DNA from: Pseudomonadota bacterium
GTDB taxonomy: Bacteria; Pseudomonadota; Gammaproteobacteria; Steroidobacterales; Steroidobacteraceae
DNA: 64,000 nt
NCBI GenBank assembly: GCA_016720075.1
Contig: JADJXW010000020.1
Span: 124,001 to 188,000 of the forward strand
Reading direction: 5' to 3'
Shown here: positions 9,950 through 18,355 of the stretch, in pieces
Numbering within the stretch: position 1 is the stretch's first letter
Layout: each line of letters begins with the position of its first letter
Position numbers and translations under genes: made by a program
The notes under the pieces: model-generated
Told to the model about the DNA's origin: nothing
Seen by the model: the letters and a program-made list of their open reading frames with translations, nothing else
Database searches by the model: none

Positions 9950-12310
9950 TCACAGCTTCAGCCGTGCTCCCACCCACACGCCGCGCGGGGGACCTGCGCC
10001 GTAGAACGCTGGCTCCTCGAACGTCGCGAAGATCTCGTCGGGCTCGCCGAGCAGGCCGAAGGTCTCGTATTCCGTGTCGAACAGGTTCTCCACGCGCGCG
10101 AACACCGTGAGCTGGTCGCTGGCGCGGAACTCACCCCGCAGGTTCACCACTGCGTACGGCTTCGTGCGTCCCAGCACGTTGATCTCATCGCCACGCAGGT
10201 AGACGCCGGACCGGAAGTTCAGGTCCGCGCCCAGGCGCCAGCGCGCGGCGGGCTGGATGTCGAGAATGAGGTTGGCCTGGTGGCGGGCAATGCCGGGTAT
10301 CTGGTCGCCAGACCGCACCAGCAGCTTGTCCGGCCCTGCGACACGCGCCGCTCCGTCCACCTCGTCCGCGTCGTCGCCGAACAGCGGATGGTTGGGGCTG
10401 TTGACGGTGAAGTCGTCGCGGTAGGTGGCGTCGATGAAGCTGTACTCCAGGCGCCAGCCAAAGCTCGCAAGGCGCTGCGACATCGATAGCTCGAACCCGC
10501 GACGGACCGTGTCGCTCACATTGGCGAAGTAGCCCACGTTGGCCTGCGCGCCGCCCGTGGTCTGGAACAGGATGTCGTCGCGGTGCACGGCGAGGAAAGC
10601 GGAGGCCTCCCATTCCAGGCCCTGCGGTCCCGCGCCGCGCACGCCAACCTCGAGGTTGCGGGCCACCACCTCGTCGAGCGGTGGATCGGCCAGGAACGCA
10701 TTGGGCAGGCTGCACGGCGCTTCTTCATCGGCGCAGGCCAGCTCCACCGGCGTGGGCGTGCGACTGGCCTGAGAGAGGCTGGCGTACCAGCGCAGGCCGC
10801 CCGCCGAGCGCCAGGTGAGGCCCACGCCCGGATTGAAGCGACCGAATCGATGGCGGCCGTTGAGCTCGGGGCTCTGGCCGCTGCGATCGGCCAGCGTGAT
10901 GCGCGAGTGGTCGAAGCGACCGGCCAGCGTGAGCGTCAGGTCAGGCCCGAGGTCGAACGCGTTGGTGGCGAAGAGGCTCAGTGTGCGGACACCGCTGTTC
11001 ACCGCGGTGCGGTATTCGTCGGCGAACAAGCCGGTACGGGTGGTGGAGCGGTCGTCCTCCAGCGCGGCCACTTCCATCTCGGAGTCGAACTTGCTGCGTC
11101 CCCGCTGGAAAGAAGCGCCCAGCAGCAGGCTGTTGCGCCGGCCACCACCCAGGTCCAGTTCGTGCGCCAGTTGCACCGATCCGCCCAGGCTGCGCTGGCG
11201 GCGAAGACCGATGTTGTTGATGGCGTTGAGCTCCTCACCGCCCAGTTCCGCTTCGATAGGGTCGCCGGCGGGATCGAGCACGAGCTCGATGTCCGTATCC
11301 ACCGCACTGTCGCAAGCATCGTCGCCGTCCACGTCGGTGAAGTCTTCCTCGACCAGCAGCTCGTCGGCGCCGACGTCGCATTCCTCGAAGATAGTGCCGT
11401 CGCCGTTGAACGTGGAGGTGCGCACGGTGCGCCAGAACGCGTTGCTGCTGATGCGCCAGCCGCCGACGAGACCCTTGGTGCCAGAGGCGATCAGCTGCGT
11501 CATGCGGTTGTCGGTCAGGTCCGGATGCGTGAACACCGCGGAGCGATCTTCCTCGAGCAGTTCCTCGGGCGAGGCGCCATTGCCGCGCAGACGGCTGTCG
11601 CCCTGGCTGGCGGAGACATCGAAACGGTCATCACCGCTTTGCCACGACAGGGCTCCGTAGCCGCGCAGCGCGCGCGAGGCGGAGAAGTCACGCCAACCAT
11701 CCTCCTCGAAGTAATCCGCGTTGCCGTACCAGCCCCAGTTGCCCGAATTACCGCCATGCTGGAGAGTGGCCGTGCGCCGGCCGAACGAGCCACCGGCCGC
11801 CTCGAGCCCAGTGCCCTGGTACGTGAAGCCGTCCTTCATCTGCACCGACAGCGCGCCACCCAGCGAGTTGAGCCCGAACACCGGATTGGTGCCGGCCAGA
11901 AGCTGCACGTTCTGCATCGCCGACAGCGGCAGCAGATCCCAGTTCACCGTGTCGCCGAAGGGTTCGTTCTGCCTCACGCCGTTGGCATAGACCGAGATGC
12001 CCTGCGGCAGTCCCAGCAGCGGCGAGGCGGTCTCGCCGCGGAAGTTCACGTCTGGCTGCAGAGGGTTGTTCTGCGCGTGGTTGATCGACACGCTGCCGAA
12101 CCGGCGGTTCAGCAGGTCCGTGATGTCGGCCGGCTGCACGGATTCGGCTTCATCGACCGACACGCTCTGGGCGCGGGCGGGAACGCGGTCGCGTGACAGT
12201 GCCTGGCCGTAGGGCGCGGTGACGATCACCTCATCCAGTTCGGAGCGCGCTTCGGCTGCAAGGGTCGCGCAGGGCAGGCAAAGGAGTGACAACGGAGCAA
12301 TGCGTCGCAA
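9950..12310 (-). CDS. TonB-dependent outer-membrane receptor
   Basis: The 786-residue protein has a signal peptide, an N-terminal plug (D-E-V-I-V-T-A-P near residue 30, later V-N-F-R-G, G-I-S-V-Y-A-N-G-V-R-Q-N and N-S-L-G-G-A-L-S-V) and a long beta-barrel ending in V-W-V-G-A-R-L-K-L. Such receptors import siderophores, vitamins or other nutrients using TonB energy; the ligand is unknown. No ATG precedes the signal peptide in frame. The start is taken as the TTG at 12308–12310, because a perfect AGGAAG ribosome site (12317–12322 on the minus strand) lies 6 nt upstream and the protein then begins M-R-R-I-A-P-L-S-L-L. It is divergent from a two-component system with a large inverted repeat between them. 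Confidence 0.9.
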   Translation of the reverse strand: MRRIAPLSLLCLPCATLAAEARSELDEVIVTAPYGQALSRDRVPARAQSVSVDEAESVQPADITDLLNRRFGSVSINHAQNNPLQPDVNFRGETASPLLGLPQGISVYANGVRQNEPFGDTVNWDLLPLSAMQNVQLLAGTNPVFGLNSLGGALSVQMKDGFTYQGTGLEAAGGSFGRRTATLQHGGNSGNWGWYGNADYFEEDGWRDFSASRALRGYGALSWQSGDDRFDVSASQGDSRLRGNGASPEELLEEDRSAVFTHPDLTDNRMTQLIASGTKGLVGGWRISSNAFWRTVRTSTFNGDGTIFEECDVGADELLVEEDFTDVDGDDACDSAVDTDIELVLDPAGDPIEAELGGEELNAINNIGLRRQRSLGGSVQLAHELDLGGGRRNSLLLGASFQRGRSKFDSEMEVAALEDDRSTTRTGLFADEYRTAVNSGVRTLSLFATNAFDLGPDLTLTLAGRFDHSRITLADRSGQSPELNGRHRFGRFNPGVGLTWRSAGGLRWYASLSQASRTPTPVELACADEEAPCSLPNAFLADPPLDEVVARNLEVGVRGAGPQGLEWEASAFLAVHRDDILFQTTGGAQANVGYFANVSDTVRRGFELSMSQRLASFGWRLEYSFIDATYRDDFTVNSPNHPLFGDDADEVDGAARVAGPDKLLVRSGDQIPGIARHQANLILDIQPAARWRLGADLNFRSGVYLRGDEINVLGRTKPYAVVNLRGEFRASDQLTVFARVENLFDTEYETFGLLGEPDEIFATFEEPAFYGAGPPRGVWVGARLKL

Positions 12311-12392
12311 GTGAATCTTCCTGATGACCGCATGAGGGACCGGGCGGCATTCTGGGTGACCGAGAGCCCACCTGTCAGGCCCCGCACTTCCC

Positions 12393-12425
12393 GGTGACGA
12401 TCGGGAATTTCTCCCGACCGTCACC
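12393..12425. promoter_or_regulatory. 14-bp inverted repeat between the TonB receptor and the sensor kinase genes
   Basis: The left arm GGTGACGATCGGGA (12393–12406) and right arm TCCCGACCGTCACC (12412–12425) are complementary at 13 of 14 positions around the 5-base loop ATTTC. It ends 17 bp before the kinase ATG at 12443, in the 132-bp divergent gap. Its size and symmetry suit either a two-dimer operator for the neighbouring NarL-type regulator or an RNA hairpin in the kinase leader. Confidence 0.65.
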
Positions 12426-12442
12426 AACACTATGATGGGCGC

Positions 12443-13333
12443 ATGATTCCGAAAGTGTTTGAACGACTCGGGCGTGAATCCCTGTGGCGCGATATTGGCA
12501 TCGCCGGTGCGCTGGCGTTGCTGGCGGGCTGGCTGGCCGCCAGTCTGGAACTTCAGGAAAAGCTCTTTTCGCTGTCCCGCCGCTGGGAGCATCTGCAGGT
12601 CGACGAAGCCTTCAGCGTCGCGCTGGTGTTCTCGGTCTGCATGGTGGTGATGTATGCCAGGCGTCTGCGGCAGCTGCGTCGGGCGCTGGACGAAAACCGC
12701 CGGCTCGCGCTGCGCAACCTCGAGGTGCAGGAGCAGGAGCGACGCCGACTGGCGCAGGAGCTGCACGATGAGCTGGGTCAGTACCTCAATGCGATCAAGG
12801 TGGATGCCCGCGGGCTCGGGGACGGCCTGACGCCGGATGAACTGCAGGGCACCGCCGATCGCATCGCGGCCAGCGCGGATCACGCCTACGCCGCGGCCGG
12901 TGCCATCGTGCGGCGGCTGCGTCCCCCGGCGCTCGACGATCTCGGGTTGCACGCGGCACTGGAGGCCTGCGTGGCACGCTGGCGGCAGAGCCATCCGCAA
13001 CTGGTCACGCGGCTCGCGGTGCGCGGCGACATCGACGCACTGTCCGAGTCGCTGGGTCTCGTCGTCTACCGCCTGGTGCAGGAAGGACTCACCAACTGCG
13101 TGCGTCATGCGAACGCACACGAGCCTGACGAGGAGGATGCGCTTCGCGTGATGCTGCGGGATGACGGTCGCGGGCAATCGACTGGGGAGCCGCAAGCGGG
13201 GCATGGCATCGCAGGCATGCGCGAGAGGGTCGAACTGCTCGGTGGCCGCTTCCGCTGGTTGTCGGCGCCCGGTCGGGGTGTCACCATCGAAGCGTTGTTT
13301 CCGCGGCAGGAGGAGGGTCCGCGTGCTCACTGA
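12443..13333 (+). CDS. Sensor histidine kinase, NarX/DegS type (HisKA_3)
   Basis: The 296-residue protein has two membrane segments (about 17–35 and 56–72) with a very short periplasmic loop, then a coiled linker and a HisKA_3 dimerisation domain with the phosphorylated histidine at H108 in L-A-Q-E-L-H-D-E-L-G-Q. The ATPase domain shows the N-box in Q-E-G-L-T-N-C-V-R-H-A, the G1 box D-D-G-R-G and the G2 box G-H-G-I-A-G-M. There is no recognisable ligand domain, so the signal may be sensed in the membrane. It overlaps the response regulator start by 11 bases, so both are made together. An inverted repeat precedes the gene. Confidence 0.92.
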   Translation: MIPKVFERLGRESLWRDIGIAGALALLAGWLAASLELQEKLFSLSRRWEHLQVDEAFSVALVFSVCMVVMYARRLRQLRRALDENRRLALRNLEVQEQERRRLAQELHDELGQYLNAIKVDARGLGDGLTPDELQGTADRIAASADHAYAAAGAIVRRLRPPALDDLGLHAALEACVARWRQSHPQLVTRLAVRGDIDALSESLGLVVYRLVQEGLTNCVRHANAHEPDEEDALRVMLRDDGRGQSTGEPQAGHGIAGMRERVELLGGRFRWLSAPGRGVTIEALFPRQEEGPRAH

Positions 13334-13982
13334 AGAACAGGTCACCGTGCTGCTGGTGGATGACCACGCCGTGGTGCGCGAGGGCTATCGGCGGCTGCTG
13401 GAGCGAAGCCGCAGCATCCGCGTGGTGGGCGAGGCGGCTGATGCGCAGTCGGCCTATGTGGCGTTCCTCGAGTGTCGTCCGCAGGTTACGGTGATGGACA
13501 TCTCGCTGCCGGGCGCCAGCGGCATCGAGGCGTTGCGCCGCATCCGCACCCGCGAACCCGAGGCGAACGTGCTGATGTTCAGCATGCACGAGGATCCGGT
13601 TTTTGCGGCTCGGGCGCTGCAGGCGGGCGCGCGCGGCTATGTGACGAAGGCGGCGGCGCCCGATGTGCTGGTGGAAGCCGTACTGCGTGTGTCGCGCGGC
13701 AAACCCTATCTGGGTGACAACATTGCGCAGGAGCTTGCCCTGCATCGGCTCGGAGAGTCGGATCCGGCTGAGTCGCTTTCCCCGCGCGAATTCGAAGTAC
13801 TTCGGCAGTTGGTGGCCGGCCGGTCACTGCCGGAGATCGCCCGCAGCCTCGGGCTCACTCCCAAGACCGTGGCAAATCACCAGTCCGCGCTGCGGCAGAA
13901 GCTGGGTGTCGGCTCCGCGGTGCAGTTGCTGCAGGCCGCGGAGCGGCTCGGATTGTCCAGCGCCGCTTCGCGCGCGCCGTGA
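13323..13982 (+). CDS. Response regulator, NarL/FixJ type with LuxR DNA-binding domain
   Basis: The 219-residue protein has a receiver domain (V-T-V-L-L-V-D-D-H with acidic pair, phospho-acceptor aspartate in V-T-V-M-D-I-S-L-P-G, lysine in G-Y-V-T-K) and a C-terminal LuxR helix-turn-helix (L-S-P-R-E-F-E-V-L-R-Q-L, then L-T-P-K-T-V-A-N-H). The GTG start at 13323 lies inside the 3' end of the kinase gene. It is the partner of that kinase. The inverted repeat at 12393–12425 is a candidate binding site, which would let it control the TonB receptor and its own operon. The next gene is convergent. Confidence 0.92.
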   Translation: MLTEEQVTVLLVDDHAVVREGYRRLLERSRSIRVVGEAADAQSAYVAFLECRPQVTVMDISLPGASGIEALRRIRTREPEANVLMFSMHEDPVFAARALQAGARGYVTKAAAPDVLVEAVLRVSRGKPYLGDNIAQELALHRLGESDPAESLSPREFEVLRQLVAGRSLPEIARSLGLTPKTVANHQSALRQKLGVGSAVQLLQAAERLGLSSAASRAP

Positions 13983-14005
13983 AGCGCGCGATCAGCTGAC
14001 TGTAG

Positions 14006-16132
14006 TTACTTCGCCGCGGCCAGCAGTGCCTCGCGCTGCGAGAGCACATAAGCCTTGAGCGCCGCGAGATCCTCTTCCGTCAGGAAGTCGAACTTCGGCA
14101 TGCCCAATTGCTGGTAGGCGCCCTGGCGCACGATCTGGTCCATATTGTCGTAGGTGGCGGGCTGCGCGTAGCGCAGGTCGGCAATGGTGCCACCACTGGC
14201 CGCGGCCGTGCCGTGGCACATCGAGCATCGTCGCGCGAACAGCGCGGAGCCGTGTTCCAGCTGCGCTGCCGTGGCCTTGTAGGCGACGGGAGTCAGCGGA
14301 TCGTGCTCGATGCCTCTCACCGGTTCGAGTTTCGCGGTTCCATCGAGCACGAAGGTGAACAGCCGGCCGGGCGCCTTGAACTGGCGTGTCGGATTGCCCA
14401 CGTACAGTCCCGTGGCGCCGCCCCAGCCCACCAGCACGGAGACATACTGCTTGCCGTCCATCGACCAGGTGCTGGGCGCCGCGATGACGCCATTGCCAAG
14501 CTGCACTTCCCAGACCTTGTCGCCCGTGTCGGCCGTGTAGGCCACCAGGCGTCCGTCGCTGAGTCCCTGGAAAAGCAGGTTGCCGGCGGTGGTCAGCGTA
14601 CCGCCACCGCTGACGCCCTGGTGCTTGATGCGCCAGCGCGGCTTGCCGGCCACGGGATCCCACGCGAGCAGTGACGCCGAGCCAACCTCGGGACCGGTGC
14701 CGGGTTCGTATTCCTTCTCGGGCAGCGGTGGCAGCCCTTTGGCGCTACCTCGGGCATTGAGGTCGATGCCCATGTTCCAGAAGCCGTTCTGCCGCTTGAA
14801 GTCCCGTTCTTGCGCGTACGGGAAGCTGCCTTCCACCGCGGGGATGTAGACCAGTCCCGTGGCCGGATTGAAGGACATGGGATGCCAGTTGTGGGCGCCG
14901 CCAGGTCCCGGAAAGAGCGTGACCTTGTACTTGTCGTACATGCGCGCCTGGCGCGTTTCGATGGGGCGGCCCGTCTTGAGGTCCACGCCCTTGGCCCAGG
15001 TCACCTTGGCGTAGGGCTCGGCTGAAAGCAGTTCGCCCGTCAGTCGATCAAGCACGTAGAAGAAGCCATTCTTCGGTGCCTGCATGATGACCTTGCGCGG
15101 CTTGCCGCCCATCTGCACGTCCGCGAGGATCATGTGCTGCACGGCCGTGTAGTCCCAGGTGTCGCCGGGCGTGGTCTGGTAGTGCCACTTGAGTTTTCCG
15201 GTCGATACATCGAGCGCGACGATCGACGACAGGTACAGGTTGTCGCCGCCCTGCGGGCTGCGCAGCCTGCGATCCCACGCCGAACCATTGCCGGTGCCCA
15301 CGTACAGCAGTCGGGCTTCCGGGTCGTAGGCGAGGGCATCCCACGGGGTTCCGCCGCCGCCGCCATTGTTCCACCACTCGCCGGTCCAGGTTGGCAGGGC
15401 CTTGGTCAGCGCCTCGTCCGAGGCAGCGCCGTCGGGCCCCTTGGCGGGATCACCAGGAACGATGTAGAAGCGCCAGGCCAGCGCGCCGGTTTCCGCGTCA
15501 TACGCGGAAACAAAACCCCGCACGCCGAGTTCCGAGCCACCATTGCCGATGATGACCTTGCCATCCACCACGCGCGGCGCGCCGGTAATCGTGTAGGGCT
15601 CATCCACCGGCGTGGTCTGCACATCCCACACCGGGTTGCCCGTGGCGGAATCCAGCGCCACGAGGCGACCATCGATGACGCCCACATAGACTTTGCCCTT
15701 GTACAGCGCAACGCCGCGGTTCACCACGTCGCAGCAGGCGCGGCCGCCGCGGATGCGGTCGGCCTTGGAATCCCAGCGCCACAGTTCCTTCCCGGTGCGG
15801 GCGTCGAGCGCGAACACATTGCTCCACGGTGTCGTGGCGTACAGCACGCCATTGGAAACCAGGGGCGTTGCCTCCAGTCCCCGCAGCGACTGCGTGTCGT
15901 ATGACCAGGCCAGGCCGAGTTTGCCCACATTGGTTGCATCGATCTGCTTCAAGGGGCTGAAATGCGTTTCCGCGTAGTCGCGGCCGACAGTCAGCCATTC
16001 GTCTGGGGCTGCCGCGGCGCTGCCCAGTGCGGCGTCATCGACAACGGGCGGCGCCTTCTTCTGCGCCGAGCAGGCTGGCAGCAGCAGGCCGGCCGTGATG
16101 ATCGCGACAAAGCACAGTTTCGCTCGAGACAT
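14006..16132 (-). CDS. PQQ-dependent alcohol dehydrogenase with C-terminal cytochrome c (quinohemoprotein), copy 1
   Basis: The 708-residue protein is a type II quinohemoprotein dehydrogenase that oxidises alcohols in the periplasm and passes electrons through its own heme. It is a predicted lipoprotein (L-L-P-A-C at residue 21). The eight-bladed propeller carries the vicinal disulfide C133–C134 (A-C-C-D-V-V-N-R-G) that covers PQQ, and the catalytic aspartate D327 in T-W-D-Y-T-A-V-Q. The residue two places after it is T329, the type seen in calcium-using enzymes. The heme c site C-S-M-C-H-G is near residue 640, followed by a methionine ligand region (G-M-P-K-F-D). It is divergent from copy 2, with about 100 bp between. 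Its substrate is not readable. Confidence 0.9.
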   Translation of the reverse strand: MSRAKLCFVAIITAGLLLPACSAQKKAPPVVDDAALGSAAAAPDEWLTVGRDYAETHFSPLKQIDATNVGKLGLAWSYDTQSLRGLEATPLVSNGVLYATTPWSNVFALDARTGKELWRWDSKADRIRGGRACCDVVNRGVALYKGKVYVGVIDGRLVALDSATGNPVWDVQTTPVDEPYTITGAPRVVDGKVIIGNGGSELGVRGFVSAYDAETGALAWRFYIVPGDPAKGPDGAASDEALTKALPTWTGEWWNNGGGGGTPWDALAYDPEARLLYVGTGNGSAWDRRLRSPQGGDNLYLSSIVALDVSTGKLKWHYQTTPGDTWDYTAVQHMILADVQMGGKPRKVIMQAPKNGFFYVLDRLTGELLSAEPYAKVTWAKGVDLKTGRPIETRQARMYDKYKVTLFPGPGGAHNWHPMSFNPATGLVYIPAVEGSFPYAQERDFKRQNGFWNMGIDLNARGSAKGLPPLPEKEYEPGTGPEVGSASLLAWDPVAGKPRWRIKHQGVSGGGTLTTAGNLLFQGLSDGRLVAYTADTGDKVWEVQLGNGVIAAPSTWSMDGKQYVSVLVGWGGATGLYVGNPTRQFKAPGRLFTFVLDGTAKLEPVRGIEHDPLTPVAYKATAAQLEHGSALFARRCSMCHGTAAASGGTIADLRYAQPATYDNMDQIVRQGAYQQLGMPKFDFLTEEDLAALKAYVLSQREALLAAAK

Positions 16133-16233
16133 GGACCCGCCCTCGCTAAGTGTCGCTCAATGATACCGTTGGGCCCGTCGCCGTGTCCGTTGCAGCCGGT
16201 GCTAAGCTGCGCGTTCCGTAATAGGGGGTCGCG

Positions 16234-18348
16234 ATGGCAAGCAGCAGGATGCGCGCCGCTGGCGTGTGGTTGACCGGGCTTTCACTGGCGGTGGTCCTGG
16301 CGGCCTGCGCCAGTCGCGGCGCCGTGGATTCGGTCCGGTTGGGTGCCGCGCAGGTCGAGCCGGGGCAGTGGATGTCCTACGGGCGCACCTGGGACGAGCA
16401 GCGCTTCAGTCCGCTGGACCAGATCAACGAAGGCAACGTGGCCCGCCTGGGCCTGGCCTGGTACGACGACCTCAATACCTTTCGCGGCGTTCAGGCCACG
16501 CCACTGTATGTGGATGGCGTGCTCTACAACGCCTCGGTGTGGAATGTCGTCACGGCCTACGACGCGCGCAACGGCAAGGTGCTGTGGCGCTTCGATCCGA
16601 AGGTGGACCGGCAGTGGGCGCGCCTGGCCTGCTGCGGACCCACGACCCGCGGCATCGCGATCTGGAACGGCAAGGTCTACATCGGGGCGCTGGATGGCCG
16701 GCTCATCGCGGTGAACGCGCGCAGCGGCCGGCAGGTGTGGTCGGTGCAGACGCTGGACACCACGCAGCCGTATTCCATCACGGGTCCTCCGCGCGTGTTC
16801 GATGGCAAGGTGGTGGTTGGCAACGGCGGCGCTGATTACGGCGTGCGTGGCTACGTGACGGCCTACGACGCCGAGCGTGGCAACAAACTCTGGCGCTTCT
16901 ATACCGTGCCGGGTGATCCGTCTAAGGCGCCGGATGGCGAGGCATCGGACAGCGTCATGCCGATGGCGACCAAGACCTGGACGGGCGAGTGGTGGAAGTA
17001 CGGTGGTGGCGGCACGGCCTGGGATTCCATCGTGTACGACCCCAAGCTCAATCTCGTCTACATCGGCACGGGCAACGGCTCGCCGCATGTGCAGGCCTTC
17101 CGCAGCCCCGGCGGCGGCGACAACCTCTTTCTGTGTTCCATCGTGGCGGTGAACGCGACCACTGGCCAGTACGTGTGGCACTACCAGATGGTGCCAAACG
17201 AGCAATGGGACTTCACCTGCACGCAGCCCATGGTGCTGGCTGACCTGCAGATCGGTGGCAGGGCGCGGCAGGTGCTCATGCAGGCGCCGAAGAACGGTTT
17301 CTTCTACGTGCTCGACCGCGCCACTGGCGAACTGATCTCCGCGCGAACCTATGTGCCCAACCTGTGGGCGTCCGAGATCGACATGAAGACCGGGCGGCCG
17401 ATCGTCAATCCGCTGGCGTATGTCACGACGACGCCGCAGCTGATGACACCGACCTGGATGGCGGCTCACACCTGGCATCCGATGTCGTATTCGCCACTGA
17501 CCGGCCTGGTGTATTTCTCCGCGCAGGAACAGTGGACGGTGCAGGCACGGGTGCCCGATGGCGAGTTCCGCTTCGTTCCGTGGCGCTCCAACAGTGGCAA
17601 CTCGTTCACTGCCGATCCTGAACGTCGCCGCGCATTGCAGAAGGTGGCCGACAGCCGCGAGAAGGGTTATCTGCTCGCGTGGAATCCGGCCACGCAGACC
17701 GAGGCCTTCCGCGTTCCGTACAAATATCCGGGCTCTGGCGGCGTGCTCACCACCGCAGGCAACCTGCTGGTGCAGGGAACCATCGATCGCACGCTGGCCA
17801 TCTACCGCGCCACCGATGGCAGCAAGCTGTGGGAATCCCCGGTGCAGACCGCGCCGGTGGCAGGCCCCATCACCTACAGCGTCGATGGCGTGCAGTACAT
17901 CGCCATCAATGCCGGCTGGGGTGGATCCCCGGTGGCCGGTCTCGCCGCAGAGAATCCGCCGGTGCGCATGGGTCCGGCTCGGCTGCTGGTGTACCGGCTC
18001 GATGCCAAGGGCGTGACGCTGCCCGCAATGGCGCCGCCACCGGCCGTGCCCGCGCCGCCACCGCTGCGGGCCAGCGAGCAGCAGATCCAGGAAGGACGCA
18101 GGATATTCGGCGAGACCTGCTCGCGCTGCCACGGCGAGAATGCCATCGGCGGCCTGAAGGACCTGCGATTCATGACTCCCGAGACGCGGCGCGAGTTCAA
18201 CGCCATCGTGCTGGAAGGCACGCGCAAGGAAAAAGGCATGGCGCCGTTCAAGGACCTGCTGAAGCAGGCCGATGTCGACGCCGTGAATGCCTACCTCGTG
18301 GCGCGCGCCAACGAGGATTACCAGGACTACATCGCCAACCCGCAGTAG
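16234..18348 (+). CDS. PQQ-dependent alcohol dehydrogenase with C-terminal cytochrome c, copy 2
   Basis: The 704-residue protein is a predicted lipoprotein (V-L-A-A-C near residue 25) with the quinoprotein propeller and a heme domain (C-S-R-C-H-G near residue 630, later G-M-A-P-F). The vicinal cysteines C133–C134 are kept, but the following motif is G-P-T-T-R-G rather than D-V-V-N-R-G as in the three paralogues. The catalytic aspartate D326 lies in Q-W-D-F-T-C-T-Q with threonine at +2, the calcium-type residue. An AGGGGG ribosome site precedes the ATG. It is convergent with copy 3, 7 bp away. The altered PQQ-cover motif makes it the most divergent of the set and may mean a different substrate. 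Confidence 0.9.
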   Translation: MASSRMRAAGVWLTGLSLAVVLAACASRGAVDSVRLGAAQVEPGQWMSYGRTWDEQRFSPLDQINEGNVARLGLAWYDDLNTFRGVQATPLYVDGVLYNASVWNVVTAYDARNGKVLWRFDPKVDRQWARLACCGPTTRGIAIWNGKVYIGALDGRLIAVNARSGRQVWSVQTLDTTQPYSITGPPRVFDGKVVVGNGGADYGVRGYVTAYDAERGNKLWRFYTVPGDPSKAPDGEASDSVMPMATKTWTGEWWKYGGGGTAWDSIVYDPKLNLVYIGTGNGSPHVQAFRSPGGGDNLFLCSIVAVNATTGQYVWHYQMVPNEQWDFTCTQPMVLADLQIGGRARQVLMQAPKNGFFYVLDRATGELISARTYVPNLWASEIDMKTGRPIVNPLAYVTTTPQLMTPTWMAAHTWHPMSYSPLTGLVYFSAQEQWTVQARVPDGEFRFVPWRSNSGNSFTADPERRRALQKVADSREKGYLLAWNPATQTEAFRVPYKYPGSGGVLTTAGNLLVQGTIDRTLAIYRATDGSKLWESPVQTAPVAGPITYSVDGVQYIAINAGWGGSPVAGLAAENPPVRMGPARLLVYRLDAKGVTLPAMAPPPAVPAPPPLRASEQQIQEGRRIFGETCSRCHGENAIGGLKDLRFMTPETRREFNAIVLEGTRKEKGMAPFKDLLKQADVDAVNAYLVARANEDYQDYIANPQ

Positions 18349-18355
18349 GCCGGCG

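Noticed and set aside
13970..14005. Possible terminator hairpin between the response regulator and the convergent quinoprotein gene
   Set aside because: There is short GC-rich alternating sequence (GCGCGC) but no stable stem followed by a T run.
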